Source: Adiantum capillus-veneris
Taxonomy: Eukaryota; Streptophyta; Polypodiopsida; Polypodiales; Pteridaceae
DNA length: 64,000 nucleotides
Reading direction: 5' to 3'
NCBI GenBank assembly: GCA_014529385.2
Contig: CM043956.1
Coordinates: 67,108,281 to 67,172,280, forward strand
Shown here piece after piece: positions 10,421-21,682 of this stretch (positions within the stretch are counted from its first letter, which is position 1; every line of letters starts with the position of its first letter). The notes beneath the pieces were generated by a model. That model was given only the letters and a program-made list of their open reading frames with translations, searched no databases and was not told the DNA's origin. The translations under genes were made by a program, and so were the position numbers.

Positions 10421-12001
10421 TCATGAATCTGAGGAGTTCATAATTTTTTTGACCATTTCCTGGCGCCTATTTTGCGCGTAAGGAAACTCCCCAGTCAAGA
10501 GGGACTGCTCTATGGCCTTTGGGTCAGTTGAGCCAATGGAAGCATGTATCCCTATCTGGCCAAGCACTTTACCACGAAATCCAGTACCAAACGTTGTGCG
10601 TACAAGGGATATACGCACTGGGAACACTTGATGCGTAGTTTGAGCAATGGTTCTCAAACACAAAAACTTGCTCAAAGCTTTTAACGACCAAGTCATAAAA
10701 TGGTCTTGAGAAGTAAATTCATTATGGATAATGGCCACATCGCCAGGGGGGAGTTGTCCTAGGTAATGCGCAAGGGAAGCTTGAGGTCCAAAGCCCGTCC
10801 GCTTGCCACCCATCCTTGCAGCAAAATCATCAACCTCCACGATATCCTGTCATAAACCGATGAAGGTTGAGAAAAAAGGCAATGAAGGATAAAATAGTAA
10901 TATGAAATTTAGGATACAGTTTACCTCCTGCTCCTTGTCGTCCTCCTCCCTGTTGCCCATTGCATCCAAGTCAATGCTCCCATGCACCATAGATATGACC
11001 TTTGGATCATCAGATGGGAGGTTGCATAATGGCATAGGCATCCTAGTAGCATCAACCTTGGCTTGCGTGGCTTGGAATTCTTCATTAGCCATGTGCAACT
11101 GCTCTGCTGCCAGGACCTCCGCACATACAACTGCGATAGTGTCAGCAACAGAGTCCCCATCTCGCAAGAGCTTGCTTTCTAAGGCATATGGCGTATTGTC
11201 TAAGGGACATTTGGTGGTGCTGCACAGCACGCTCAAGCATTCATCCATGCACAGGCCAAATGCTTTCTCCAAATCATGCAGGAACACATACTCCTCCCCA
11301 TCCACTAACACTAAGGAGCAGCGGTTGATTTCTACCTCTGGGATAGCCACATCCGTCAGTGGTAGTGGCACTGGAGTGTCACTAGGGCCAGCCGCAACTA
11401 TGGATTTCTCAACCACTTCCTCAAGACCCCTAGGGTACTCGAGCCGGTGTGCCTTTCCTTCCGTTGTAGGGTTCATGGGGATAACCTGCTGCTCCTTGGT
11501 GTCCTTGATAAAGGACCCAGCCTGAAGGTGTGGTAAGCGAAGCTCCTCCAAATCAGGTTCCTCGCTCGCCAAGAAGATAAATGTTGCGAGCCGAGAAAGG
11601 TACTCCACCCCCAACTTGCGCTTCTTGAGCGCTGACACCCCTGGGGCTTGCTCGTCCAAGTAATGGCCTGCATCGGTTGCAATTTCTTGGAATCGACGTT
11701 GCAACCGCTTGGAGAATGGGTGATCACCTTTGTGTATATAGCGCAAAATATCGCAAGGCATCCAGATCCCTGCATGTGGGAGGATAGATACATAATATTT
11801 TATGATGTGCTCCTCCATGAACGCAAAAATCTCGGCAAATGAATCCATGTGAAGGGCAACTGTGGAATCAAGGTCAGGGAGACGAGTAAAAAAGGTGTGG
11901 AGGTCCAACTTCCTTTTGTATTTGGTGTCCTCGAGGAAGAGGATGAAGCGTGAAAAAGGGGTGGATGTGGCTGTAGATGCAGAGGCTGTGGAAGCATCCA
12001 T
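10421..12001 (-). CDS. Unrecognised two-exon gene, 500 residues
   Basis: Exon 1 is 12001-10925 (359 codons) and exon 2 is 10846-10421 (141 codons plus stop). The 78-bp intron 10847-10924 has a GAG|GTAAAC donor and a TTTATGACAG acceptor, and joins in phase 0. A TATAAAAGG box lies at 12082-12090, about 80 bp before the chosen ATG; an upstream in-frame ATG at 12049 falls too close to that box to be preferred. The protein starts with a Ser/Thr/Ala-rich stretch, then a mixed helical region, and a KEQE acidic stretch just before the splice. I recognise no domain. It has a clean promoter, splice sites and open frame, so it may be expressed, but it could belong to an unclassified mobile element. Confidence 0.65.
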
Positions 12002-12081
12002 GTCTAGCCTGGGGTGTAGATAGAGAGTGGAGGAGCTCAAGAGTTGCAAAAGTGAAAATAGTGAATGGGTCAGGTGGCCCC

Positions 12082-12090
12082 CCTTTTATA
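12082..12090 (-). promoter_or_regulatory. TATA box of the 500-residue gene
   Basis: TATAAAAGG on the minus strand about 80 bp upstream of the ATG at 12001; typical plant core promoter spacing. Confidence 0.6.
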
Positions 12091-12248
12091 ATGGACCCTT
12101 TTTTTAAGACATTAAAAAAAAAAGGCACTTTCACCAAAAAATGATTTCTCATCCCAATGCAAAAAATTATATTCAAAGGCATGATTTGCCGAAGCAAATC
12201 ATGTTGATTACAGCGGGGATCAGTTTGAAAATTGCAAGAGTTACAAAG

Positions 12249-13588
12249 TTATAAGATCGATAGCATAGTTCCATCCATCCCCCAATCCTCCTCGACCTTC
12301 AATTTTTCTTCCATTCTCTTCCCAATCTGCGGACATTCATTACAATAAGCATCCAATGATCGACAAACCATGATGTATTGAAAATGTGGTAGAAGGATTC
12401 TCACCTTGTGACCTTGTAAACGAAATTGTGCTTGTTGAAGGGCCTCAAAACCCATAATAACCAAATGTTCTCGAACATTACTGAGAGTCCGATGCTTGTT
12501 CACTTGGACTGCCTCCAAAGCATCGTTGGGCATCTTCACTACAATGTCAAAGCTTGCAATAGTGCCATCTACACTCTGTAAGGGAGTCCACACTCCAAGC
12601 TTGCACATCCAACGATCATAGTGAAATCGTATGTACAAGGAGGTGCGGGATTTCAAATAGCGCATTCCAATACCTGAAGCTCCAACCTTACAACGGTACT
12701 GGTCCCCGTTGTGCATGCCCTCCACAAAACCCCAGTCCTCTTCTAAAATCCTTCCTAATTCCTCGTAATGCGCATCTTTACATACAAGCATTGTGGTAGT
12801 CTCCACAAATCCAAACTCTTTAAAAATGTGCACAAAACAATGAATAGGCAAACACCAACTCAAGCCCACAGACCTAGAAGCTTTAGAGTATTTCAAAGAG
12901 TTTTGGACATCCATTATCATCTTTTGCTTGAAAGATGCTACCGACCACAAATCTGGCACCGGCCACTCCATACTTAATAAGGAAGTTACTTTGATGGGTT
13001 CAAGCATTCCAAACGTTTGTGTAGAAGTAGGGACAATATAGGAGTGAGAATAGAAGAAAATCCTTCTTTGAACCAGTTTGGTTGGGCAAAGATGTGGGAA
13101 CATATTGCTCCAATATCCGTATGTATAGCATTGAATGTGCCGGAGAGACTATGTAGTGGCTGCTCCTCCACCAACATGGATGGAAATATGACTATAAATG
13201 CATGACAAATCTTAAGTATCAATCCATAATAACATTATACTGTGATTTCACACCTAGCTTTGTATTCTCAAAACATGTACTTACAATGTGTTGGAAATCG
13301 AGGTGGTTGTTGTAAATGCATGGTTGACATTGAGAAAACATGTTGCACAATGGCTACGGTCCCCTTGTCTTTGCGGTTCTTGAAGCCAAGGAGCTTTCCT
13401 TTCCAATGAAGATCTAAGTTTGCACCATTCCGCACACAATGAGGGCCAATAGTAGATGGTTGCATGTATACCCAAGCACCTTTGGTGAACTCTTGTGGAA
13501 CCCACTCATCATCTACACCTCTAGTGTTGTGGCATGCAAGTGTTGTGACCTCATCCTTTGGCCGCCTTTGCGAAGTAGAGTTGGCCAT
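12249..13588 (-). pseudogene. Unrecognised gene with one intron and a frameshift
   Basis: Exon 1 (13588-13285) starts MANSTSQRRPKDE and ends at a consensus donor, ATT|GTAAGT. The acceptor is TTTATAG at 13193-13192 (intron 93 bp), and the frame continues in phase to a stop near 12986. A second long frame, 13103-12249, overlaps it in another frame and looks equally protein-like (SVDGTIASFDIVV; HLVIMGFEALQQA). One small indel between about 13103 and 12986 would explain this. The exon 1 region KGAWVYMQPS...GKLLGF looks like a small beta-rich module, but I cannot assign a family. Confidence 0.5.
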
Positions 13589-13639
13589 GGTTGAGCAAAG
13601 AAAACTAGGAGGAGGAGAAGGACCTTGCTTGCTGCTACA

Positions 13640-13765
13640 ATGTACAGAGGATAAAGTGATATGAGAAGGTGGATAACCCTTGTGGAAATGGGAGGAGAAG
13701 GTGGATAACCCTTGCTTGGTGTGGCAATGGGAGGAGAAGGTGGATAACCTTTGCTTCGTGTAACA
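13640..13765. repeat. Minisatellite of about 46 bp, three copies
   Basis: GAAGGTGGATAACCCTTG recurs three times, each followed by a G/A-rich GGGAGGAGAA segment, just upstream of the ATG at 13588 (minus strand). It would sit in the leader or promoter of that gene. Confidence 0.65.
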
Positions 13766-13869
13766 ATGGAAGGTGGTAGGGGAGGAGAGAGGAGCTTCCT
13801 TGCTGTAGCAATGGAGATGGTGTAGAGAGAGAGTGTGTTGGAGTAGAGGATGAGTGTGATGGTTGCAAC

Positions 13870-14350
13870 CAAGGAAGGGTTGAAAAAGGGGTTCTAGAGA
13901 GAGAAAATCACTTTTTTCCTAAGAACTACTTTTGGGGGAGCTCTGAATAGAAAAAAAAAAGATTTTAAAAAAATTTGAATTTAGGGTTTTTGGGTGCACG
14001 TTTTGAATTTTTGAGGTCAAAAAATGCTTTTTTGACCATAAAATATTTTTAGGGGGGTTTTAAGAAGATGAAATTTGAGTTTTGAAAATTTTGAAAAATT
14101 TCAAATTTTTGGGATTTTTTCAAACCCGGATCAAAAAGGAGGGAAGTTGGAGGTTCCATATGGCCCACCCGCACCCCCTCCACCCCACCCCACCTTCTCA
14201 CTAGGTAAGAGCCCATTTAAGAAGTGTAAGACTACTTTGTCCCCCTACATTTTTGAGGGCATAGAGTGTGTCCACCACCCTCTTCTCATTGGCTGGCCTC
14301 TAATTAACCTTAATCCCAGAGGGCCCCTAGAGGGTTCATATTTTTCCTAA
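13870..14350. other. No gene recognised; AT-rich flank up to the copia LTR fragment
   Basis: A/T runs and a C-rich stretch (14166-14195) with no convincing coding frame. Its last 20 bases, GGTTCATATTTTTCCTAATG, recur at 56584-56607 next to another piece of the same copia LTR. Confidence 0.4.
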
Positions 14351-14410
14351 TGATCAGAGTTCTGTCTTCTCTCTGTTATGCAATTGTTATTCTAGGCTTA
14401 AGTTTCTACA
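14351..14410 (+). repeat. Truncated 5' LTR (last 60 bp only)
   Basis: ATCAGAGTTCTGTC through TTTCTACA match the end of the 3' LTR (28514-28572) almost exactly. Upstream of 14351 the match stops abruptly, so the first roughly 290 bp of the LTR are missing here. Confidence 0.88.
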
Positions 14411-14529
14411 TGGTATCAGAGCGACTTAGAGACTAAGTCTATTTAGTTAGTGCTAATTACATTCTATCCTAATTAATCCACACTAGAAGCTATTTATCAC
14501 CCTCTTCGAGGAATCCGGAACCTCGCAAG

Positions 14530-15540
14530 ATGGCTAACCAAGCTTCATCTTCATCATCTACATCTACCTATAAGCCGAGATATGTCATTGACAAGCTCAA
14601 TGTCTCAAATTACCAAGTGTGGAAATTTAGGATGGAGATCTACCTCAAGCAACTGTAACTTTGGTAGGTCACATTGGGCATCGACGAGCAACCCGACCTA
14701 CCCAAAGAGAAAGACCCTCAGGGAATCACCGATCTTTATTCTACATGGGAAAGCAGAAACAATAGTGCAATGATGGAGCTCATTCTCAACTGCCAAGATC
14801 GGCAAGTCCAAATGGTGAAGAAATTGGCAACGGCCAATGCCATTTGGCAGTTCTTCGAGAAGAACTATGAGCATACTGACTTGGTCTACCAGGTTTCTCT
14901 CCTCAAGAAACTGGTCAACACGACCATGTGTGAAGGTCACTCTTCCTCTAAATTTGTAGAAGCATGGAAGATACTTCTTGATGAACTTATCATATCAAAG
15001 CTGCTCATCCGTGAAGAGTTGCAAAGTATGCTGCTCTTATCCGCCTTACCTGCCTCTTGGCGAGCTTTCATTACAACGCAGGCCACCTCAGCAAACCTAT
15101 AGATCCAAAATTTGGTGTCAAAGATCAAGCAAGAGGAGACACTTCGCGATCAAACTAGTGGATCATCAAAGTCTACAGCCTTGATTACAATGGCAAAACA
15201 TCATAAACATCAGAATCATGGAAAAACAAACTTCAATCAACCTCGTGAGCATAATCAGAACATGGCAAGAAAGCCCCAACATCAAGGAGGACGCAGATCA
15301 AATCCCAATCCAAAGCAATGTACAAACTGTAATAAGTTTGGGCATCTTGATAAAGATTGTTGACAACCCCACCAACAACGTAATCATAGTAGCTTCCGCC
15401 ACTCTGCTGCACCTTCTCATAACTATTCTTCTTACCCTCAAGGGGGGCCTCGCCACTATACTTCTTATAATAGCCAAGCTCATTATGTTGATATACCTCA
15501 AGCTGAAATATCTACTTATGAAGAGCAACCGCCCTATCCT
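14530..15540 (+). pseudogene. Copia gag with zinc knuckle and four stops
   Basis: The frame starts MANQASSSSS and shows the copia GAG pattern (KLNVSNYQVWKFRMEIYLK; WQFFEKNYEHTD). In-frame stops lie at 14656 (TAA), 14665 (TAG), 15100 (TAG) and 15361 (TGA). The zinc knuckle CTNCNKFGHLDKDC ends right at the last stop. The same frame continues without a shift into the long protease-integrase frame at 15541. Confidence 0.88.
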
Positions 15541-17964
15541 ATGCATCTTTATGCTAGTACTATAGAAAGCTCATTTTCAGACTCTTGGTTACTTGATACT
15601 GGAGCTACTAATCACATGACATATCATGCTGAATGGCTCACTCATCTCACATATCTTGAGCACCCACTAGAAGTTTGTTTGGGTGATAATAGCATTCAGA
15701 TTGCGAAGGCCTATGGAAACGCCCACATCACTCTTCCCATGGGTCTTCAAATCGTCATTTCTCGCGTCTACCTCGTCCCAGGACTCAAGAACAACCACAT
15801 TTCAGTCAGTGAACTCACTGAAACCGGCATCAACATCAATTTTACCATCAATGGATGTTTCATTACTGCCAAGGCAAAGGATGGTCGTCGCCACAATCTC
15901 CATATTCCTAAGGTTGGGTGCCTCTACCCCATAGGTAACTCTGCACCTCTACATGCATTAGCCTCATCAGTTCCTGCACCATCTCATGACACTACGCTCA
16001 AATGGCATTATCGCTTAGGACACATTTCACAGCATGTGCTTCGCTCTCTCACACATCGCCGCCTAGCACTAGGTCTGCCAAAGCAACTCACACATATCAC
16101 GCTTTTTGAAGGCTACATCTTTGCAAAAGCACATCATGCACCATTCCCACTCTCTCAATCACGTGCTAGTGTACGTCTTGAGCTCATCCACTCAGATCTA
16201 TGTGGCCCTCTGCCTACCGCATCACTCATAGGCAACAAGTACATGTTGACCTTCATTGATGATTTCACAAAATACACCTTCACATATTATCTAGCAGAGA
16301 AAGGTGCTACAATCTCACACTTTCAACAATTTAAAGCACTCGTAGAGAATCAGCTTCACAGGCGCATCAAGATTCTTCGCACCGACAATGGCGGAGAATA
16401 CAAATCTCAAGCTTTTGCCACCTTATGTCAACAAGCCGGCATACAACATCAGTTCACCATCGCCGACCACCCACAACAAAATGGTCATGCAGAAAGAAAA
16501 AATCGCACACTATTTGAAGCCGGACGCGCAATGATGCTCCAGGCAAGCCTCGACGATGCATACTGGGAGGAGGCTACGGCTACAGCATGCTATCTCCAAA
16601 ATCGCATTCCGTCTACGCACAACCCGCTAACCATGCCATATACACTCTGGTTCGGCCACCCTGCTCATCTTGGTCACCTACGCATTTTCGGCTGCATTGC
16701 CTATGCTCTTAACACGCAACCTCCATCGAAGCTCGCGCCACGCGCACATCGTGCTATTTTTGTGGGCTATAGAGATCGCTTTGGATCGAAGGCATACCGG
16801 CTTCATCATCCCGGTACCAACAAATTCTTCTTCGCCAGCTCGGTCATTTTTGATGAAGATTATGTCCTCTCAGGTACTCTCTCATTAGCCGTAAAACCCA
16901 CATCTCATATTCCGTTCGAGATTTCACATGAACCTCCCCCATCTCAAAACTCTGCTCACTCAGCGCTCAAATCAGCCGCTATATCATCTCTCTCAACAGC
17001 TCATAATCACCGTCGTCAACCTGCACTCAAGCCCGGATTGCCTCCACAATCAGCGTTTCCTCCACCTCTTTACACACCCCTACTTAAACCCAATGCTCGT
17101 ACAGCTCATAGCGCAGCCCTCCCTCTCCCCTCTGTTGCTCGCCCACATTTGGCTGCATTTCCACCTCCATATGTAGCTCCACCTGCTGCCCCACAACCCC
17201 CTACACCTCATGGCGCCACCCTCCCTCTCCCCTCTGTTGCTCGCCCACATTCGGCTGCATTTCCACCTCCATATGTAGTTGAACCTGCTGCTCCACCAGC
17301 CCCTACACCTCTTGGCGTAGCCCTCCTTCCATTGCCAGTTACTGCCCCTTCGACTGCTGCTGGACTTGCTGCTCCACCAGCCCCTACACCTCATGGCGCC
17401 ACCCTCCCTCTCCCCTCTGTTGCTCGCCCTCATTCGGCTGCATTTCCACCTCCATATGTAGCTGAACCTGTTGCTCCACCAGCCCCTACACCTCTTGGCG
17501 TAGCCCTCCTTCCATTGCCAGTTACTGCCCCTTCGACTGTAGCTGAACTTGCTGCTCCACCAGCCCCTACACCTCTTGGCACAGCCCTCCTTCCATTGCC
17601 AGTTATTACTGCTGGTCAACATCATTCTCCACCCCCTTCATTGGCTCCTGTACTTCAGCGACCGTCCAGCTCCCAAAGTGCCCTCTTATCACCTCCGCCG
17701 CCCAGCATGGTGCGCACTTATCAAACTGCACGCAAAAGGAGCCTCCCTCCCGACAACCTTCGTATTGCTCCCTATCGCGAGCCAGCGAGATATGCTCGGC
17801 TTTCCACACCACCACCCTCGCCATCACATGTCCCCGCTCCGGAATCCCATGCTACTCCTCCTCATATCCCCATACCTTCTGATGTCGATGAAATAGAATC
17901 CCAGTCCTCTGCTTCTGCCACTTCTTCCTCTACTGCCTCATCAAATGGCTCCACATCCTCCTGA
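15541..17964 (+). CDS. Copia protease-integrase polyprotein segment, 807 codons
   Basis: The protease motif is LLDTGATNHMT. The GAG-pre-integrase segment has WHYRLGH, but the usual C-x2-C partner is F-E-G-Y, so both zinc cysteines are lost. The integrase core keeps HSDLCGP, FIDDFTKYTF, RTDNGGEYKS and HPQQNGHAERKN, that is D, D and E. FGC and FVGYRDRFGSKAYR motifs follow. About 400 residues of Pro/Ala/Leu-rich sequence follow the integrase, with a 61-residue tandem repeat. The frame ends at TGA 17962, and RT resumes in another frame. Confidence 0.9.
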   Translation: MHLYASTIESSFSDSWLLDTGATNHMTYHAEWLTHLTYLEHPLEVCLGDNSIQIAKAYGNAHITLPMGLQIVISRVYLVPGLKNNHISVSELTETGININFTINGCFITAKAKDGRRHNLHIPKVGCLYPIGNSAPLHALASSVPAPSHDTTLKWHYRLGHISQHVLRSLTHRRLALGLPKQLTHITLFEGYIFAKAHHAPFPLSQSRASVRLELIHSDLCGPLPTASLIGNKYMLTFIDDFTKYTFTYYLAEKGATISHFQQFKALVENQLHRRIKILRTDNGGEYKSQAFATLCQQAGIQHQFTIADHPQQNGHAERKNRTLFEAGRAMMLQASLDDAYWEEATATACYLQNRIPSTHNPLTMPYTLWFGHPAHLGHLRIFGCIAYALNTQPPSKLAPRAHRAIFVGYRDRFGSKAYRLHHPGTNKFFFASSVIFDEDYVLSGTLSLAVKPTSHIPFEISHEPPPSQNSAHSALKSAAISSLSTAHNHRRQPALKPGLPPQSAFPPPLYTPLLKPNARTAHSAALPLPSVARPHLAAFPPPYVAPPAAPQPPTPHGATLPLPSVARPHSAAFPPPYVVEPAAPPAPTPLGVALLPLPVTAPSTAAGLAAPPAPTPHGATLPLPSVARPHSAAFPPPYVAEPVAPPAPTPLGVALLPLPVTAPSTVAELAAPPAPTPLGTALLPLPVITAGQHHSPPPSLAPVLQRPSSSQSALLSPPPPSMVRTYQTARKRSLPPDNLRIAPYREPARYARLSTPPPSPSHVPAPESHATPPHIPIPSDVDEIESQSSASATSSSTASSNGSTSS
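17100..17610 (+). repeat. In-frame tandem repeat in the copia polyprotein
   Basis: A unit of about 180 bp (61 codons), containing PLPSVARPHSAAFPPPY and GVALLPLPVTAPST, occurs about twice in full plus partial copies. The period is a multiple of three, so the frame stays open through it. Confidence 0.8.
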
Positions 17965-18353
17965 GCTGGATCAATCTGCCTCCAGCCACCGTGTTCGCAC
18001 CCGCTCCATCCACGATATCTACCATGCGACAGCTTTCTCCACTGTCATGCTCGACGAGCGCATCACAGCAACGCCACCCGACCCCTTGGAAGATGCACTC
18101 CCACTCTTTATTGCAGATGCTCTAGCCTCAAGTGAGAGTACTCTATGGCATGGAGCCATCATGGAAGAGCTCCAAGCTCTCGAAGAAGCAAACATATGGA
18201 CTTTGGTGCCTCCACCGCATCATCATAACATCATTTCCTGTAAGTGGCTCTTAAAGAAAAAATATCATGCAAATGGCACAGTCGAGCGGTACAAAGCTCG
18301 TTTAGTAACTTGCGGTTTCTCACAGCAATACGGCGTTGATTATTTCGACACGT
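17945..18353 (+). pseudogene. 5' part of copia reverse transcriptase
   Basis: A new frame carries WHGAIMEELQALEEANIWTL, CKWLLKKKYHANGTVERYKA and GVDYFDT: the N-terminal RT of a copia element. It is cut by the gypsy insertion after the Thr codon, with the ACGT target at 18350-18353. Confidence 0.9.
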
Positions 18354-19285
18354 TGGAGAGAGGGAATGGGGGAACACGCCGAGCACAAACAAAAGGGTCT
18401 CTCTATAGCTCAGGGTATTCACAGCACCCCTATCCTCTCAGAAAACACCTTCAAAGAAACACTTAACACTAGCAGACCACCGCCTGCTCAATTGCCACTG
18501 CTCACACACTCCACAAAACCGCCACACAAGATACACCTATTACCACTGCCTGTCTCCACCCTTACACATGCACACAACCACTCAATCTCACTCTCTCACT
18601 CAAAACACCGTCGGACCGGAGGGGGCACACACTTCCACACAGCCGGCACCGAGGAGGGATATGAAAGCAGGAGAAAGAGAAGGGGGGAAGGGGAAACAAC
18701 GACACGGGAGGCAACTATGGCTCGATTGCACTTCAGAAAACACATACACCGGCTTGAAATGCCATCACCAGGGCCATTTTCAAGCAAAAGTTACAAAGAG
18801 GCTAGCTTGCTAGAGAACTCCACTTTTCAGGCTTCAAACGGCACCCCAAAAGGCCAAGAAAAAAGACCCAGATTTGATCTTTTTCTGACTTTTATAGGGG
18901 GGGTCTATAATTTGGGAATTTATAATTTAATAGGTCCACCTGACACCTTGAATTGGTATCTTTTGGGAAAGAGGGCACCGCTTTCCTCTATCTCTTTCTT
19001 CTTCACTCTTTGCACTTGGGGGGGGCATTAGCGATGTTGCTATTGCCTCCTACGCTCTTCATTTTTTATTTTTTATTTTTCACCTTTTACCCTCTTTTGG
19101 TTTAGCCTTATACTGCTCAATTTTTTACTTTCACTCTCTCCCTCTATCCATCCGACTCCTTCTTGGCTCCCTTTTGGCTTTGGCCTTTGGACTTGGTTTG
19201 GCTTTATCTTTGCCCTTAGCCTGGCTTTGTCCGGCCCCTCTTACCTTTGCATTCGCTTGGCCCGGACGCCCTTTGCAATGTCCAC

Positions 19286-19348
<63 letters not shown>

Positions 19349-20591
19349 ACTTACCTCTTGCCTGAGGGGGGGAGGTATTAGCGATGTCGCTATTGCCCCT
19401 TCTCCTCCTTTTAAAATTTCAAAGCCCATTGGGCCGTGGGAACTGCCGCTGTCACGAAAGTGCCACATCATCGCCACTACTCCATTGTCGCACGGACGCG
19501 CGCGCCACTGCGCCGCTCGCCACTGCCAAAATCGCCCAACCTCCGCCTGCGCAGCGCCACCTGCGCTTTCCGCCATACCCCACGAGCTCCAAGAGCTCTC
19601 CACCTTGTGACACCCATTGAGGCTCCACGTTCCTACCCTTATACCCCATACTCGCTCCATGCACGTTTGCAAGTGGGGCAATATCGTGCCACGTGGCGGC
19701 TACCCGTGAGCTGCCTCCAAAAACCTCCTCATGAGAGAATTGTAAAAAATTCCCATTTTATGCCAATCTTTTTGTCCTCCTTGGTCCAGCTCCCATTTTC
19801 TACTCATAGAACCTTTTCCAGAGTTGTAAAGTTGGGTCTCGAGCCCATATCTCTTGCTCCATTTTGTGCAACTTCCTTCGACTTCTTGACCTTTGCGGGC
19901 CCGATATCCAAGGCCATTAAAAAACTTAAAAAATTATCTGCCATTGCCCAAATGCTCCCAACTTCGTTTCGTTGTATCCTGCTGACCAAGTGTCCGTTTC
20001 ACATGCCGTTGATTTGTGCTGACTCCACATAACGCACACTTCTACCGAGAACCTCGGAGAGGCTCAAAAGACTGCCACATGGCACATCCTCCAATGCGTG
20101 CAAGTAGGCTTAGACCCAGCCCCCGAAAAATCTTATAATGGCCATAACTTGCTAACCAGAGCTCCGATTCGCAATCGGAAAAGACAAGCATGCTCCACAA
20201 CTCGAGCACTACACCCGTATCTGCTCACACCTGCCTGGGCCACCTATCCCCAGCTGCCCTATCCGCGGGGATGTGCTACACACTCCAACTTTAAACTGCA
20301 CCATCTTGAGCACCAGGGCTCCGTTTCACGAGCCGTCTGGACTGGCTTCTTGAGCATGCTGAACTCTACATTCTAGAGCTTTGACTTGGCATTTCGGACA
20401 TCTTGACTCGCTATCTCATCTGAACCATTGTATAGCACTTTTGGCCTAAAAAGCCGCTTTAAGCATACATTCCCGCTACCCTTGGGCTGCCTAGGGCGTT
20501 AGTACCTACCCTAGCCTTCTGCACTGTACTCTACTGTTGTCCCTGCCTGGCATAGACCACTTGCTAGCTTCGACCAACTTTAGCTGCACCA
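18354..20591 (-). repeat. 3' LTR of the gypsy element
   Basis: On the plus strand it starts TGGAGAG and ends GCTGCACCA. It matches 24622-26878 along its length with scattered substitutions and small indels. It includes a CT microsatellite at 19291-19346. Confidence 0.9.
19291..19346. repeat. (CT)n microsatellite in gypsy LTR
   Basis: About 28 uninterrupted CT units. The homologous tract in the other LTR has about 35. Confidence 0.95.
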
Positions 20592-20767
20592 TCATTGCCC
20601 AGCCCCCTCGTCGAACATTTATGTTCGACCAAAAGCATATGTACATAACTTTAAAACTGGCACACCAAACTGACAATAAAAAGAATTCGCAAAACCATAA
20701 CTGTATGTACAGGCTATGTACAAAATCTACATCTCCTTTCTTTCACACACTGCATATTCTAGGTGGG

Positions 20768-21640
20768 TTACCCACACCCCTTGACTATAATCTGTTGCAC
20801 TTCAGGCACTAAATCCCTCTCGAAATACCGTTTAAGCGGCACACCATTTACTCTGTTCCTGAGAAGCTTGCCATTCGCTCTTACCAATTGATACGTCCCA
20901 TTCGGAAAGGCCTTCTTCACTTTATATGGACCCGCCCACTTCTTCTTGAACTTCTTATGGAATGTGAAATCCAGGTAGCTTTCGTACTTCATGACCAGGT
21001 CTCCTTCCTCTATCTTCTTGTCCGGCAAGTTATGATTGAATTTGGCAACCCGCTTCTCTCTTTGCTTCACATAGTAGTCTGCTGCTGCCTCTCTGTTCAT
21101 TTGCAAAGCGTCCAAACTGTTTATCTGATCCTGTAGAACTCCTTGTTGAGTGGCATTGACATGCCACATACCCTTTAAAGCACCTAGCTGTGCATGCACT
21201 GGCAACACCGCCTCCTTACCATAGACAAGCTCGAATGGAGTGAAGTTTGTAGCTCCTTTATAGGACGTCCTATAGGCCCACAGACACTTCTCTAGATTTT
21301 CTTCCCACTGAGCTTCCAGCTTGTACACATACTTCATTAACATTTTGACAATTTGACCATTAGCACTCTCGACTAGACCATTGCATTGGGGGTGATAGGG
21401 TGAGGAAAACCTGTGTTGAATCTTTAACTTTTCCACTAATGCGCTCATGAGCTTGCTTCTAAACCCCTGACCCCTACCAAAAACTAACACCCATGGAACC
21501 CCAAAACGGCAACATATATTATCAAACACAAACTGAGCCACCACACTGGCATTGACTTCCTTCACTGCTTTGACCTCGACCCACCTTGTAAGGTAGTCAT
21601 CCTCTCGATTGGGAGGACACACCGCTGGCAATTGACACAA
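20768..21640 (-). pseudogene. Gypsy integrase core and C-terminal domain
   Basis: DDYLTRWVEVKAVKEVNA begins the core. The second catalytic Asp region reads VFGRGQGF where V-S-D-x-G-x-x-F is expected, so that Asp is lost. HRFSSPYHPQCNGLVESANG carries the catalytic Glu region. A C-terminal part with WAGPYKV follows (GPY-like). It lies directly downstream of an RT remnant without RNase H or the zinc-binding domain between them. Confidence 0.85.
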
Positions 21641-21682
21641 AATCTCTTTAGCCCTATCAAAAGCCTCTTGAGCTTCCTCATC

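Noticed and set aside
10902-11525. Plus-strand Ser-rich frame of 207 codons
   Set aside because: Antisense shadow of the 500-residue minus-strand gene, which has a promoter and splice sites.
17080-17625. Minus-strand Trp/Arg/Ser-rich frame
   Set aside because: Antisense of the in-frame copia repeat; the repeat period keeps all frames open.
19227-20032. Several long frames in the gypsy LTR
   Set aside because: They lie within the LTR, include the CT microsatellite and have counterparts in the other LTR; no protein motif.
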